Of a DNA stretch of 23,556 nt, positions 7,252-15,085 are shown piece after piece. The stretch's first letter is position 1; each line of letters opens with the position of its first letter. The notes under the pieces are model-generated. The model had not been told where the DNA came from and did no database searches. It saw only the letters and a program-made list of their open reading frames with translations. This DNA comes from Bacillota bacterium (GTDB lineage Bacteria; Bacillota; Clostridia; Acetivibrionales; Acetivibrionaceae), in assembly GCA_023421115.1 (NCBI GenBank), contig JAEZUI010000182.1:1-23556 (forward strand), read 5' to 3'. Both the position numbers and the translations under genes were made by a program.

Positions 7252-8181
7252 TTATGCCTTGCCGTCACAACCCAATACGTTGATAATTTTGTTTTTAACA
7301 AGTTCTTTAATAGCTGTTCTAGCTGGTGCAAGATATTGTCTTGGATCAAAATGTGAAGGATTTTCAGCAAAATACTTTCTGATGCTTCCTGTTAATGCAA
7401 GTCTTAAGTCTGAATCGATGTTTATCTTACAAACTGCCATTTTAGCTGCTTGTCTTAACATTTCTTCAGGAACACCCTTTGCACCTGGCATGTTACCACC
7501 GAATTTGTTGATCATTTCAACATATTCAGGCACAACTGATGATGCACCGTGCAATACGATTGGGAATCCTGGAAGTCTCTTTTGAACTTCTTCCAATATA
7601 TCGAATCTTAATTTAGCTTCGCCTTTGAATTTGAAGGCTCCATGGCTTGTTCCTATTGCTATTGCCAAAGAGTCAACACCTGTCTTTTGAACGAACTCTT
7701 CAACCTGATCAGGATCTGTAAATGCTGCATCTGCATCAGATACATTAACTGCATCTTCTATACCTGCAAGTCTGCCAAGCTCTCCTTCGACAGTAACACC
7801 CTTATCGTGTGCGTATTCAACAACCTGCTTTGTCAATTTGATATTATCTTCGAAAGAATGGTGTGAACCGTCTATCATAACTGATGTAAAACCACCATCT
7901 ATACATGATTTACAAAGTTCGAAGGTATCACCATGGTCAAGGTGAACACAGATTGGAAGACCTGTTTCTATTATAGCTGCTTCTATAAGCTTCATTAAGT
8001 ATGTATGATTTGCATACTTTCTAGCACCTGCTGAAACTTGAAGAATTAATGGAGCATTAACTTCCTTTGCAGCTTCAGTTATTCCCTGAACTATTTCCAT
8101 GTTGTTAACATTGAATGCACCAATAGCGTATCCGCCTTCATAAGCTTTCTTAAACATTTCTTTACTTGTTACTAATGGCAT
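7252..8181 (-). CDS. fba: Class II fructose-1,6-bisphosphate aldolase
   Basis: A 309-residue zinc-dependent aldolase that cleaves fructose-1,6-bisphosphate to dihydroxyacetone phosphate and glyceraldehyde-3-phosphate in glycolysis. Visible motifs are VHLDHGD (D82 catalytic, H83 zinc ligand), VEGELG with E134, GTSHG (H180) and VLHGASS (H211), i.e. the complete class II metal and catalytic set. Length is typical of the family. ATG at 8181 is preferred over the GTG nine bases upstream because AGGAG lies 8 bases before the ATG and the GTG overlaps it. The gene is divergent from the PPi-type phosphofructokinase, the preceding step of the pathway; the same pairing is known in C. thermocellum. Confidence 0.95.
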   Translation of the reverse strand: MPLVTSKEMFKKAYEGGYAIGAFNVNNMEIVQGITEAAKEVNAPLILQVSAGARKYANHTYLMKLIEAAIIETGLPICVHLDHGDTFELCKSCIDGGFTSVMIDGSHHSFEDNIKLTKQVVEYAHDKGVTVEGELGRLAGIEDAVNVSDADAAFTDPDQVEEFVQKTGVDSLAIAIGTSHGAFKFKGEAKLRFDILEEVQKRLPGFPIVLHGASSVVPEYVEMINKFGGNMPGAKGVPEEMLRQAAKMAVCKINIDSDLRLALTGSIRKYFAENPSHFDPRQYLAPARTAIKELVKNKIINVLGCDGKA

Positions 8182-8522
8182 TTTTTCCACTCCTTATATT
8201 GAATTTAGTTATAATAACCACTTGTCAAGAAATGATTGAAATATCACTATGGATTTACACTTGCCCCTTTTGAATATAAGGCTTAATGTAAAAACAATTC
8301 CAAAGTTATATTTCCAACATTCCTAAGTTTTTATCATAATAATTCTATCAGATTCAGATTGAAAATCAAGGTATTATTAAAAATTAATTGATAATATTTT
8401 ATCAAGGATAATTGCATTTTAAACATAATTATGTTATATTTTTAGATGATTTTGTTAAACATATAGGCAATATATGTTGGTATAATTTATAACTTATTTA
8501 TATATTTCAAGGAGGTTATGTT
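8182..8522. promoter_or_regulatory. Divergent fba/pfp control region
   Basis: This 341-bp gap separates two divergent glycolytic genes and contains no frame I can support. Toward pfp there is an extended -10, TGGTATAAT (8478-8486), about 37 bp before the start codon, with no good -35. A 7-bp inverted repeat, TTGATAA/TTATCAA (8388-8405), lies roughly mid-gap and could bind a regulator. Toward fba a TTGACA is present on the - strand but lacks a well-spaced -10. Confidence 0.5.
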
Positions 8523-9764
8523 ATGAGCCGTTTAGAAGGTGCATGTATGTTCGGTCAATCAGGTGGCCCAACATCCGTTATTAACGCTAGTGCTGCCGGA
8601 GTTATTCAGGAAGCATTGAAGCAAGAGTGTATTACAGCCGTTTATGGAGCCGCACACGGAATTAAAGGTGTATTAGATGAGCAATTCTATGACATGAGTC
8701 AGGAAGATCCTTATGAGTTGGACTTAATGAAAACTACACCATCATCCGCTTTAGGTTCAGTAAGATACAAGCTTAAGAGTGCTGATGATGATGAGACAGA
8801 TTATAAGAGACTTTTAGAGGTATTCAAAAAATACAATATCAGATATTTCTTCTACAATGGTGGAAACGACTCAATGGATACTTGTAACAAAGTAAGCAAG
8901 TACATGCAGAAAGTTGGTTACGAATGTAGAGTAATGGGTGTTCCTAAGACTATAGACAATGATTTATGGGGAACAGACCACTGCCCAGGTTACGGTAGTG
9001 CTGCAAAATACATAGCTACTTCATTTATGGAAGTTTACCATGATGCTAGGGTTTATAATACTGGAATGGTAACAGTTCTTGAAGTTATGGGTAGAAATGC
9101 TGGCTGGCTTACAGCTGCTTCAGCTTTGGCTGCTTACAAAGGAAATGGCCCTGATTTAATCTATTTGCCTGAACTTCCTTTCAGCATTGAAAAGTTCCTT
9201 GAGGACACAGAAAATGTATACAATAAAACTGGTAAAGTTATTGTTGCTATTTCTGAAGGTTGTAAAGACGAACAAGGCAGATATATTGCCGAAATGGGTT
9301 CAAGTCTTGCAAAAGATTCCTTCGGTCATTCCCAGCTTGGCGGTGCTGCATCAATACTTGCAAACATTGCAAAAGACAAGCTTGGAACTAAAGTAAGAGG
9401 AATAGAGTTCAGCTTGCTTCAAAGGTGTGCTGCTCACGTTGGTTCATTAACAGACGTTAACGAAGCTTACATGGCAGGACAAATGGCAGTTAGGCATGCT
9501 GTTGAAGGTAAAACAGATTACATGGTAGCCTTTGAGAGAGCTGCTGGTTCTGAATACAAGTGTACTACTAAACTTATCAACCTTACAGATGTTGCAAACA
9601 CAGAAAAGACTGTTCCAAGAGAATGGATCAATAAAGAAGGAAACGGCTTGACACAAGACTTCATTAACTACGCACTTCCATTAATTCAAGGCGAATCAAG
9701 ACCTGTATTGGAAGATGGACTTCCTAGATTTGCAAAGTTAAAGAAAGTTTATGCTAAAAAATAA
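8523..9764 (+). CDS. pfp: Pyrophosphate-dependent 6-phosphofructokinase
   Basis: A 413-residue enzyme phosphorylating fructose-6-phosphate with pyrophosphate instead of ATP, reversibly, in glycolysis. The phosphate loop FGQSGGPT is at about 10-17. The two residues that separate PPi- from ATP-dependent enzymes are of the PPi type: Asp at the GGND position (113-116) and Lys in PKTIDND (K142). The catalytic aspartates are in TIDND, and MGRNAGW is the fructose-6-phosphate site. The 413-residue length matches the PPi-PFK subfamily better than the ~320-residue bacterial ATP enzymes. The start has AGGAGG 7 bases upstream. It is monocistronic, with a terminator at 9880. Confidence 0.93.
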   Translation: MSRLEGACMFGQSGGPTSVINASAAGVIQEALKQECITAVYGAAHGIKGVLDEQFYDMSQEDPYELDLMKTTPSSALGSVRYKLKSADDDETDYKRLLEVFKKYNIRYFFYNGGNDSMDTCNKVSKYMQKVGYECRVMGVPKTIDNDLWGTDHCPGYGSAAKYIATSFMEVYHDARVYNTGMVTVLEVMGRNAGWLTAASALAAYKGNGPDLIYLPELPFSIEKFLEDTENVYNKTGKVIVAISEGCKDEQGRYIAEMGSSLAKDSFGHSQLGGAASILANIAKDKLGTKVRGIEFSLLQRCAAHVGSLTDVNEAYMAGQMAVRHAVEGKTDYMVAFERAAGSEYKCTTKLINLTDVANTEKTVPREWINKEGNGLTQDFINYALPLIQGESRPVLEDGLPRFAKLKKVYAKK

Positions 9765-9879
9765 TTGATTAAGGGATAACAAAAAACAACTTCCTATTCT
9801 CATATTTTGAAAGCATTATTAAATCAAGTTTTTCGTTATCCAAGAGTAAGAACTTATAATTTAATCGTACCTAAATAGG

Positions 9880-9916
9880 ATTAGCTATGGAAATTGTTCC
9901 ATAGCTAATTTATTTT
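9880..9916 (+). terminator. Terminator of pfp
   Basis: TTAGCTATGGAA (9881-9892) pairs perfectly with TTCCATAGCTAA (9897-9908) around a 4-nt loop, followed by TTTATTTT. It lies about 115 bp after the pfp stop codon. Confidence 0.8.
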
Positions 9917-9952
9917 CAGGAAGTTGACAATCTCACAACCTCACACTTTTAG

Positions 9953-9981
9953 TTGACAAATAATCTGATAAAAACTATACT
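9953..9981 (+). promoter_or_regulatory. Sigma-A promoter of the pfl operon
   Basis: TTGACA (9953-9958), a 17-nt spacer and TATACT (9976-9981) form a near-consensus promoter. Transcription would start near 9988, about 45 nt before the riboswitch aptamer. A second TTGACA with the same flanks at 9924-9929 has no matching -10. Confidence 0.75.
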
Positions 9982-10031
9982 AAATATGTAGGGTAATTAA
10001 AAATCTCTAATAAAATTTTATTTGTTAATAT

Positions 10032-10127
10032 GGATCATATAACTGGCGGAAGTGGAATTACCACAGGGAGTATGATTCTTAATTTTATCGACCGCCTGGG
10101 TAACTAATAATACTCAGGCGGTTTTTT
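10032..10127 (+). promoter_or_regulatory. ZTP (pfl motif) riboswitch with intrinsic terminator
   Basis: This is an RNA switch that senses ZTP/ZMP, signalling a shortage of 10-formyl-tetrahydrofolate. GGATCATA (10032-10039) pairs with TATGATTC (10071-10078) as P1; GTGG/CCAC (10052-10064) is the inner hairpin; the conserved ACTGGCGG and AGGGAG flank it. After a linker comes the hallmark CCGCCTGGG (10092-10100), whose CCGCC can form the pseudoknot with GGCGG (10045-10049). The same CCGCCTGGGT also pairs with ACTCAGGCGG (10112-10121) to form a terminator followed by six T. Ligand binding should therefore block termination and turn on pflB-pflA. The family is known upstream of pfl and folate/purine genes; the fold here was read by eye. 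Confidence 0.85.
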
Positions 10128-10208
10128 ATTTGGTTATATCAGTTTTAATTTAGGGTAAATATAGAGTAGTACACCTAGAAAGTTCCTTGACAGAGGAGGT
10201 TTTAAAAT

Positions 10209-12443
10209 ATGGAACAAAACGCTTGGAATGGATTTGTGTCTGGAAACTGGGAAAACAGTATAGATGTAAGGGATTTTATTGTGAGCAATTACACCCCTTA
10301 TGAAGGTACCGAAGAATTTCTTGTAGAATCAAGTATCAAGACAAAAAAATTGTGGAGCAAGAGCAAGAAGCTACTTAGTGATGAACGTCTTAAAGACGGT
10401 GTATTAAATATTGATACAAAAACTGTATCAAGTATTACAAGCCATGCTCCCGGTTATATAGATGAGAAATACGAGGTTATCAAAGGCCTTCAGACAGATA
10501 AACCTCTTAAAAGAGCTATTATACCTTACGGTGGAATCAGAATGGCCAAACAGGCTTGTGAAAAATACGGGTATACTCTTTCACCAAAAATTGAAAACAT
10601 TTTTGAAAATTACCGTAAAACCCATAATGATGGAGTGTTTAGTGCCTATACGCCGGAAATGCGAAAGGCTAGAAAGTCCGGTGTCATAACAGGTCTACCC
10701 GATGCCTACGGACGTGGAAGAATCATCGGAGATTACAGACGTGTTGCACTTTACGGTGTAAATAAGCTTATTGAAGAAAAGAAAAAAGATTTAAACACTC
10801 TTCTCAATAAGCCTATGAATGAAGAAAATATGCGATTAAGAGAGGAAGTAAATGAACAAATCAAGTCCTTGAATGAGCTTGTTAAAATGGGTGAAAGCTA
10901 TGGTTTTGACCTATCAATGCCCGCGAAAAATTCATTTGAAGCCGTACAGTGGACTTACCTAGCTTTCCTTGGTGCAATGAAGGAAACAAACGGAGCAGCT
11001 AATTCTCTCGGAAGAGTATGTAGTTTCCTTGACGTATACATTGAAAGAGACCTTAAAGCTGGATCAATTTCAGAAGTAGATGCTCAGGAATTAATTGATC
11101 AGTTTATAATCAAACTTAGATTTATACGTCATTTGAGAACGCCTGACTATAATGAGCTATTTGCCGGCGACCCAGTTTGGATTACCGAATCGATAGGTGG
11201 AATATGCAAAGACGGAAGGCCTATGGTGACCAAAACTTCCTTCCGACTCCTTCAAACACTTTTTAATTTAGGTCCTTCTCCAGAACCTAATATAACCATA
11301 CTATGGTCGCAAAAGCTGCCCCTTGGCTTTAAAAGATTTTGTGCAAAAGTATCTATGGTTACAAGTGCTATACAGTATGAAAATGATGATCTTATGAGTC
11401 AACACTTTCATGACGATTACGGAATATCCTGCTGTGTGTCAGCAATGCGTATAGGAAAAGACATGCAATACTTTGGCGCACGCTGTAACCTGCCAAAGCT
11501 TCTACTGCTTGCCTTAAATGGCGGGAAAGACGAAGTATCGGGTGAACAGGTTGCTCCTGGGTTTGAACCCTATACCGATGAATACCTTGATTACAATAAG
11601 GTAATGGGCCGATTCAAACAAATGCAAAAGTGGCTGGCAGGTCTATATGTCAATACAATGAACATAATCCATTACATGCATGATAAATATGCCTACGAAA
11701 GGCTCATGATGGCTCTCCACGACACTGAGGTAAATAGGCTTATGGCCTTTGGTATTGCAGGTTTGTCTGTTTTGGCTGATTCCTTCAGTGCTATGAAATA
11801 CACCTATGTAAAAGTAATTCGGGATGAAAGAGGTCTGATTACCGACTTTGAAATAAAGGGTGATTATCCCCAATTCGGTAACGACGATGATAGAGTTGAC
11901 AGCATTGCTTCAACCATTGTTAAAGACTTTTATAATGACTTAAAAGATCACGAAACTTATAGAAACGCCGTACACACCCTTTCAATACTTACTATTACAT
12001 CGAATGTTGTCTACGGCAAAAAAACCGGCTCAACTCCCGATGGAAGAAAGAAGGGCGAACCCTTCGCACCGGGAGCCAATCCAATGCATGGAAGAGATAA
12101 GATGGGGGCATTAGCCGCTCTTAACTCTTTGGCAAAAATCCCCTACGAATATTGTAAAGATGGAGTTTCACTCACATTAACCCTTGTTCCCCGCTCCCTT
12201 GGCAGAGAAATAAATGCAAGGTTAAATAATCTTGTTGCTCTATTAGACGGTTATTTTATTCAGGGTGGACACCATGTAAATATAAATGTGTTTGAAAGAA
12301 CAGTGTTGGAAAAAGCAATGGAAGACCCCTATAACTATCCACAGCTGACAATAAGGGTTTCAGGGTATGCTGTTAATTTCATTAGGCTTACCCACCAACA
12401 GCAGCTTGAAGTTATTGCTCGAACCTTCCACAATGCAATGTAA
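10209..12443 (+). CDS. pflB: Pyruvate formate-lyase (formate C-acetyltransferase)
   Basis: A 744-residue cytoplasmic glycyl-radical enzyme converting pyruvate and CoA to acetyl-CoA and formate. The adjacent catalytic cysteines are C408-C409 (ISCCVSAM) and the radical glycine is G719 in RVSGYAV near the C-terminus, followed by the conserved FIRLTHQQQLEVIART block. The length is right for PFL rather than for the longer glycerol or choline lyases. The start has AGAGGAGG about 9 bases upstream. It is the first gene of the pflB-pflA pair under the ZTP riboswitch, which links formate production to one-carbon demand in an organism where PFL-derived formate supplies formyl-THF (family knowledge). Confidence 0.97.
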   Translation: MEQNAWNGFVSGNWENSIDVRDFIVSNYTPYEGTEEFLVESSIKTKKLWSKSKKLLSDERLKDGVLNIDTKTVSSITSHAPGYIDEKYEVIKGLQTDKPLKRAIIPYGGIRMAKQACEKYGYTLSPKIENIFENYRKTHNDGVFSAYTPEMRKARKSGVITGLPDAYGRGRIIGDYRRVALYGVNKLIEEKKKDLNTLLNKPMNEENMRLREEVNEQIKSLNELVKMGESYGFDLSMPAKNSFEAVQWTYLAFLGAMKETNGAANSLGRVCSFLDVYIERDLKAGSISEVDAQELIDQFIIKLRFIRHLRTPDYNELFAGDPVWITESIGGICKDGRPMVTKTSFRLLQTLFNLGPSPEPNITILWSQKLPLGFKRFCAKVSMVTSAIQYENDDLMSQHFHDDYGISCCVSAMRIGKDMQYFGARCNLPKLLLLALNGGKDEVSGEQVAPGFEPYTDEYLDYNKVMGRFKQMQKWLAGLYVNTMNIIHYMHDKYAYERLMMALHDTEVNRLMAFGIAGLSVLADSFSAMKYTYVKVIRDERGLITDFEIKGDYPQFGNDDDRVDSIASTIVKDFYNDLKDHETYRNAVHTLSILTITSNVVYGKKTGSTPDGRKKGEPFAPGANPMHGRDKMGALAALNSLAKIPYEYCKDGVSLTLTLVPRSLGREINARLNNLVALLDGYFIQGGHHVNINVFERTVLEKAMEDPYNYPQLTIRVSGYAVNFIRLTHQQQLEVIARTFHNAM

Positions 12444-12455
12444 AGGGTGATTAAT

Positions 12456-13196
12456 ATGACTATAAAAGGCAGAATACATTCTTTTGAATCCTTTGGTACT
12501 GTTGACGGTCCGGGCATAAGATTTGTAATATTTATGCAGGGCTGTCCTTTCCGCTGCCTTTATTGTCACAACCCCGATACCTGGAGTAGCGAAAGCGGTG
12601 ATTTATATTGCGTTGAAGATGTGTTCGACAAAATCAAACGGTATATTCCCTACTTTAAAAACTCCGGCGGCGGTATTACTGTGTCCGGGGGAGAACCGCT
12701 TATTCAGGTTGAGTTTATTACAGAGCTATTCAAGAAATGTAAGGAAGAAGGAATTCACACAGCTGTCGATACAAATGGTTTTGTAGACAGCAATTCCGCT
12801 GGGGTTAATGCACTATTGGATTATACTGATCTTGTACTTCTCGATATAAAGCATATAGATGACGAAAAACACAAATCTTTGACAGGATTGACTAATATGA
12901 AGGTTCTTAAATTTGCACAACACTTAAGCAAAAGGCAAATTCCTGTATGGATAAGATATGTAGTTGTACCCGGTCTTACTGACTTTGAACCGGATGTAAA
13001 AAAACTTGGCAAATTCATTGAAGGTCTTTCAAATATAAAAAATATCGAACTTCTGCCCTTTCACAAAATCGGGGAATACAAGTGGAAGGAACTTGAGCTT
13101 GATTATAAGCTCTATGATACACCTCCTGCTGATGAAAATGATATTGAAAGGGTTCGTAGAATACTCTTTTCAGGTAAGTTAAACTCCGATAAATAA
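12456..13196 (+). CDS. pflA: Pyruvate formate-lyase activating enzyme (radical SAM)
   Basis: A 246-residue radical SAM enzyme that abstracts hydrogen from the PflB glycine to generate the glycyl radical. The cluster motif CPFRCLYC gives C30, C34 and C37; the SAM-binding GGGITVSGGEPL follows. TVDGPGIR near the N-terminus is characteristic of glycyl-radical activases, and no extra ferredoxin insert is present, as expected for PflA itself. I chose ATG at 12456, with AAAGGGTG six bases upstream, over GTG at 12447 because the GTG is part of that site. It begins 12 bp after pflB and is certainly cotranscribed with it. Confidence 0.95.
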   Translation: MTIKGRIHSFESFGTVDGPGIRFVIFMQGCPFRCLYCHNPDTWSSESGDLYCVEDVFDKIKRYIPYFKNSGGGITVSGGEPLIQVEFITELFKKCKEEGIHTAVDTNGFVDSNSAGVNALLDYTDLVLLDIKHIDDEKHKSLTGLTNMKVLKFAQHLSKRQIPVWIRYVVVPGLTDFEPDVKKLGKFIEGLSNIKNIELLPFHKIGEYKWKELELDYKLYDTPPADENDIERVRRILFSGKLNSDK

Positions 13197-13198
13197 AG

Positions 13199-13216
13199 GG
13201 GGCTAACGCCCCGTTT
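13199..13216 (+). terminator. Weak terminator after pflA
   Basis: GGGGC (13199-13203) and GCCCC (13208-13212) form a tight 5-bp GC stem with a 4-nt loop two bases after the pflA stop. The following GTTT is a poor U-tract, so termination may be partial. Confidence 0.35.
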
Positions 13217-13354
13217 AAACCCATGTAGTAGATTGCTCTTTGTGAGAAAGGCGAAGAGTTTATTTTCTGAAAATATTAATGCACTTTCATAAGAAAAAAT
13301 AAAACAGAAACTCAAGATACATCCTTAAGTTCCTACTATAAAAACCATTATATT

Positions 13355-14341
13355 TTAAATTGGAAGCATTGTTCCTTTTCCAAGGAAGTAATTCCTCAAA
13401 TATCCAAAGTCAATTGAATTAACACTGCCATTATTGTCAATGTCAGCCGCTGCCAAACCCTCTTTCCCTGAAGGAAACTCTTTAGTAATTCCAAGTAAAT
13501 ATTTTCTCATATGGCCGAAATCAATTGAATTCACATTTCCATTGCCATCTACATCTCCTAATAAAATATCTACAACCCAAACCTCATATTTCGCTTCACC
13601 GACAACAAAATCCAACTCTGCTTTATGAACGGCATTTGGAGTAGATGAGTTATATATGGGGTTACCGGTCAAATCCAAGAAAAATAAGTATTCAAGATTT
13701 GCAAGTGATGTAATGTTATATATTTGATTATACGCTAATTCTAGAGTAAGCAATTTAGATAAATTACCAAGTGCATCTATGTCTCTTATTTGATTCTCAG
13801 ATAAAGATAAAGAAGCCAAGTTAGTAAGGTTGGCAAGCGGGCTTATATCGTTTATTTGGTTATCAAGTAAAAATAAAAAATTTAAGCTAGTCAAATTACT
13901 TAGCGGGGCTATATCACTTATTTGATTTCTAGATAAAGATAAAGTAGTCAAATTAGTAAGGTTACTAAGCGGGCTTATATCACTTAATAGATTTTTTGTT
14001 AAATATAACACCTCAAGATTAACAAAGTTACTAAGTGGAGTTATGTCACTTATTTGATTATTATATAATATTAATTCTTTAACATAACGTACATCACTAA
14101 TAAAAATATCTCCCTCAGGTTTGTTTATTTCTTTTCGTATAGCAGCTTCAAGGTTTTTATCTTCAAAAACAATTACATCATCTTCTTCTCCGCTTCCTGT
14201 TTCTGCTATAATGCTGCCTTGTCCATCTGATACTTTTAGCTCTGCATCTTCAGACGCATATGCAAAACTCAGAAATTGCTTTGATAAAATAAAACCTGCA
14301 ACAATACAAAATACAAAAACAAATGAATTAACTTTTTTCAT
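13355..14341 (-). CDS. Secreted leucine-rich-repeat protein with type I dockerin
   Basis: A 328-residue exported protein. Residues 1-29 are a signal peptide ending AYA. Residues 84-234 hold seven 22-residue internalin-type leucine-rich repeats of the form LxxLxxLxLxxNxIxDIxPLxN, a fold used for protein-protein binding. Residues 262-321 are a dockerin with two calcium-binding F-hand copies (DVDGNGNVNSIDFG and DIDNNGSVNSIDFG), which would plug the protein into a cohesin of the cellulosome. No catalytic domain is present. Both F-hands carry Ser-Ile at the cohesin-recognition positions. ATG at 14341 is used, with GGAGG about 9 bases upstream. A palindrome and TATAAT lie upstream. Role unknown: it could recruit or inhibit a partner protein at the cell surface. 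Confidence 0.88.
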   Translation of the reverse strand: MKKVNSFVFVFCIVAGFILSKQFLSFAYASEDAELKVSDGQGSIIAETGSGEEDDVIVFEDKNLEAAIRKEINKPEGDIFISDVRYVKELILYNNQISDITPLSNFVNLEVLYLTKNLLSDISPLSNLTNLTTLSLSRNQISDIAPLSNLTSLNFLFLLDNQINDISPLANLTNLASLSLSENQIRDIDALGNLSKLLTLELAYNQIYNITSLANLEYLFFLDLTGNPIYNSSTPNAVHKAELDFVVGEAKYEVWVVDILLGDVDGNGNVNSIDFGHMRKYLLGITKEFPSGKEGLAAADIDNNGSVNSIDFGYLRNYFLGKGTMLPI

Positions 14342-14446
14342 TACACCTTTCCTCCCCAAAATAAAAAGCACTCTATGAATGCCTTAAGAATACACTTGCT
14401 TCTTTTTAGTTAATTAAGCAAAATACTTCAAACTACATTCAACATA

Positions 14447-14488
14447 ATTATATGATACCTATAATATTTATGTAACCAAATTTGGTTA
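14447..14488 (-). promoter_or_regulatory. Candidate promoter and operator of the LRR-dockerin gene
   Basis: On the - strand TATAAT (14447-14452) is preceded 17 nt upstream by a weak TTACAT, which overlaps the perfect 16-bp palindrome TAACCAAATTTGGTTA (14473-14488). A protein bound there would cover the -35 region. The promoter match is modest. Confidence 0.3.
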
Positions 14489-14582
14489 TTTTTGCGATAA
14501 ATATTCTTAATATGTTTTAAAACAGGGTTATTCACCTTGCATTTTTATTACAAGGGTAGATTTATGTAGTCAAAAAGTATAT

Positions 14583-14936
14583 TTATAAATTTTTCATTTT
14601 ACTTCTACAAATTTCATCGATCCTGTTATATAACCCGTACCACCTCTGAACTCCATTTTCCAGTTTGAAGTAATGGGCTATGTATGGGGCCAAAAGAGCC
14701 AAAACCAATAAGCTTACCAACAGGATTACTGGTTTTTCAAAAGACACAGCAAATAGAATAGTAACAATAAAAAACAGTGCAAAGGCAAGAGTAACCATAA
14801 GATGTATCAGCCTTTCATGCTGGAGATACTGAATTTGGGTTTTGTGGTAATTCTTCAGCCACTCCCAATCTAAATCTTCCCCTTTATCCAATGTTTCTAT
14901 AATAAATTGTTCATGCTTTTTCAAATAATCTTCCAT
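14583..14936 (-). CDS. Small two-helix membrane protein, unknown function
   Basis: A 117-residue protein with an acidic soluble N-terminal region (about 1-42), two hydrophobic helices (about 43-65 and 69-87) forming a hairpin, and a charged C-terminal tail of 30 residues. Both ends should be on the same side, presumably cytoplasmic. I do not recognise a named family. ATG at 14936 is chosen because AGGAG is nine bases upstream; a TTG nine bases earlier abuts that site. It follows the SigI/RsgI fusion gene on the same strand with about 150 bp between, so it may be in the same transcript. Confidence 0.7.
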   Translation of the reverse strand: MEDYLKKHEQFIIETLDKGEDLDWEWLKNYHKTQIQYLQHERLIHLMVTLAFALFFIVTILFAVSFEKPVILLVSLLVLALLAPYIAHYFKLENGVQRWYGLYNRIDEICRSKMKNL

Positions 14937-15085
14937 ATAACTCAACTCCTATGTTTCCTATATTCACTTGCTTGACTAAAGTATTAATCCCTACAATATT
15001 AATTATGTCGGGATTAGATTGATTATCAAAGCTGCCAACATTATAAGAGTTTTTTATTAGACATTTGACCACTCTCATAATCTTT

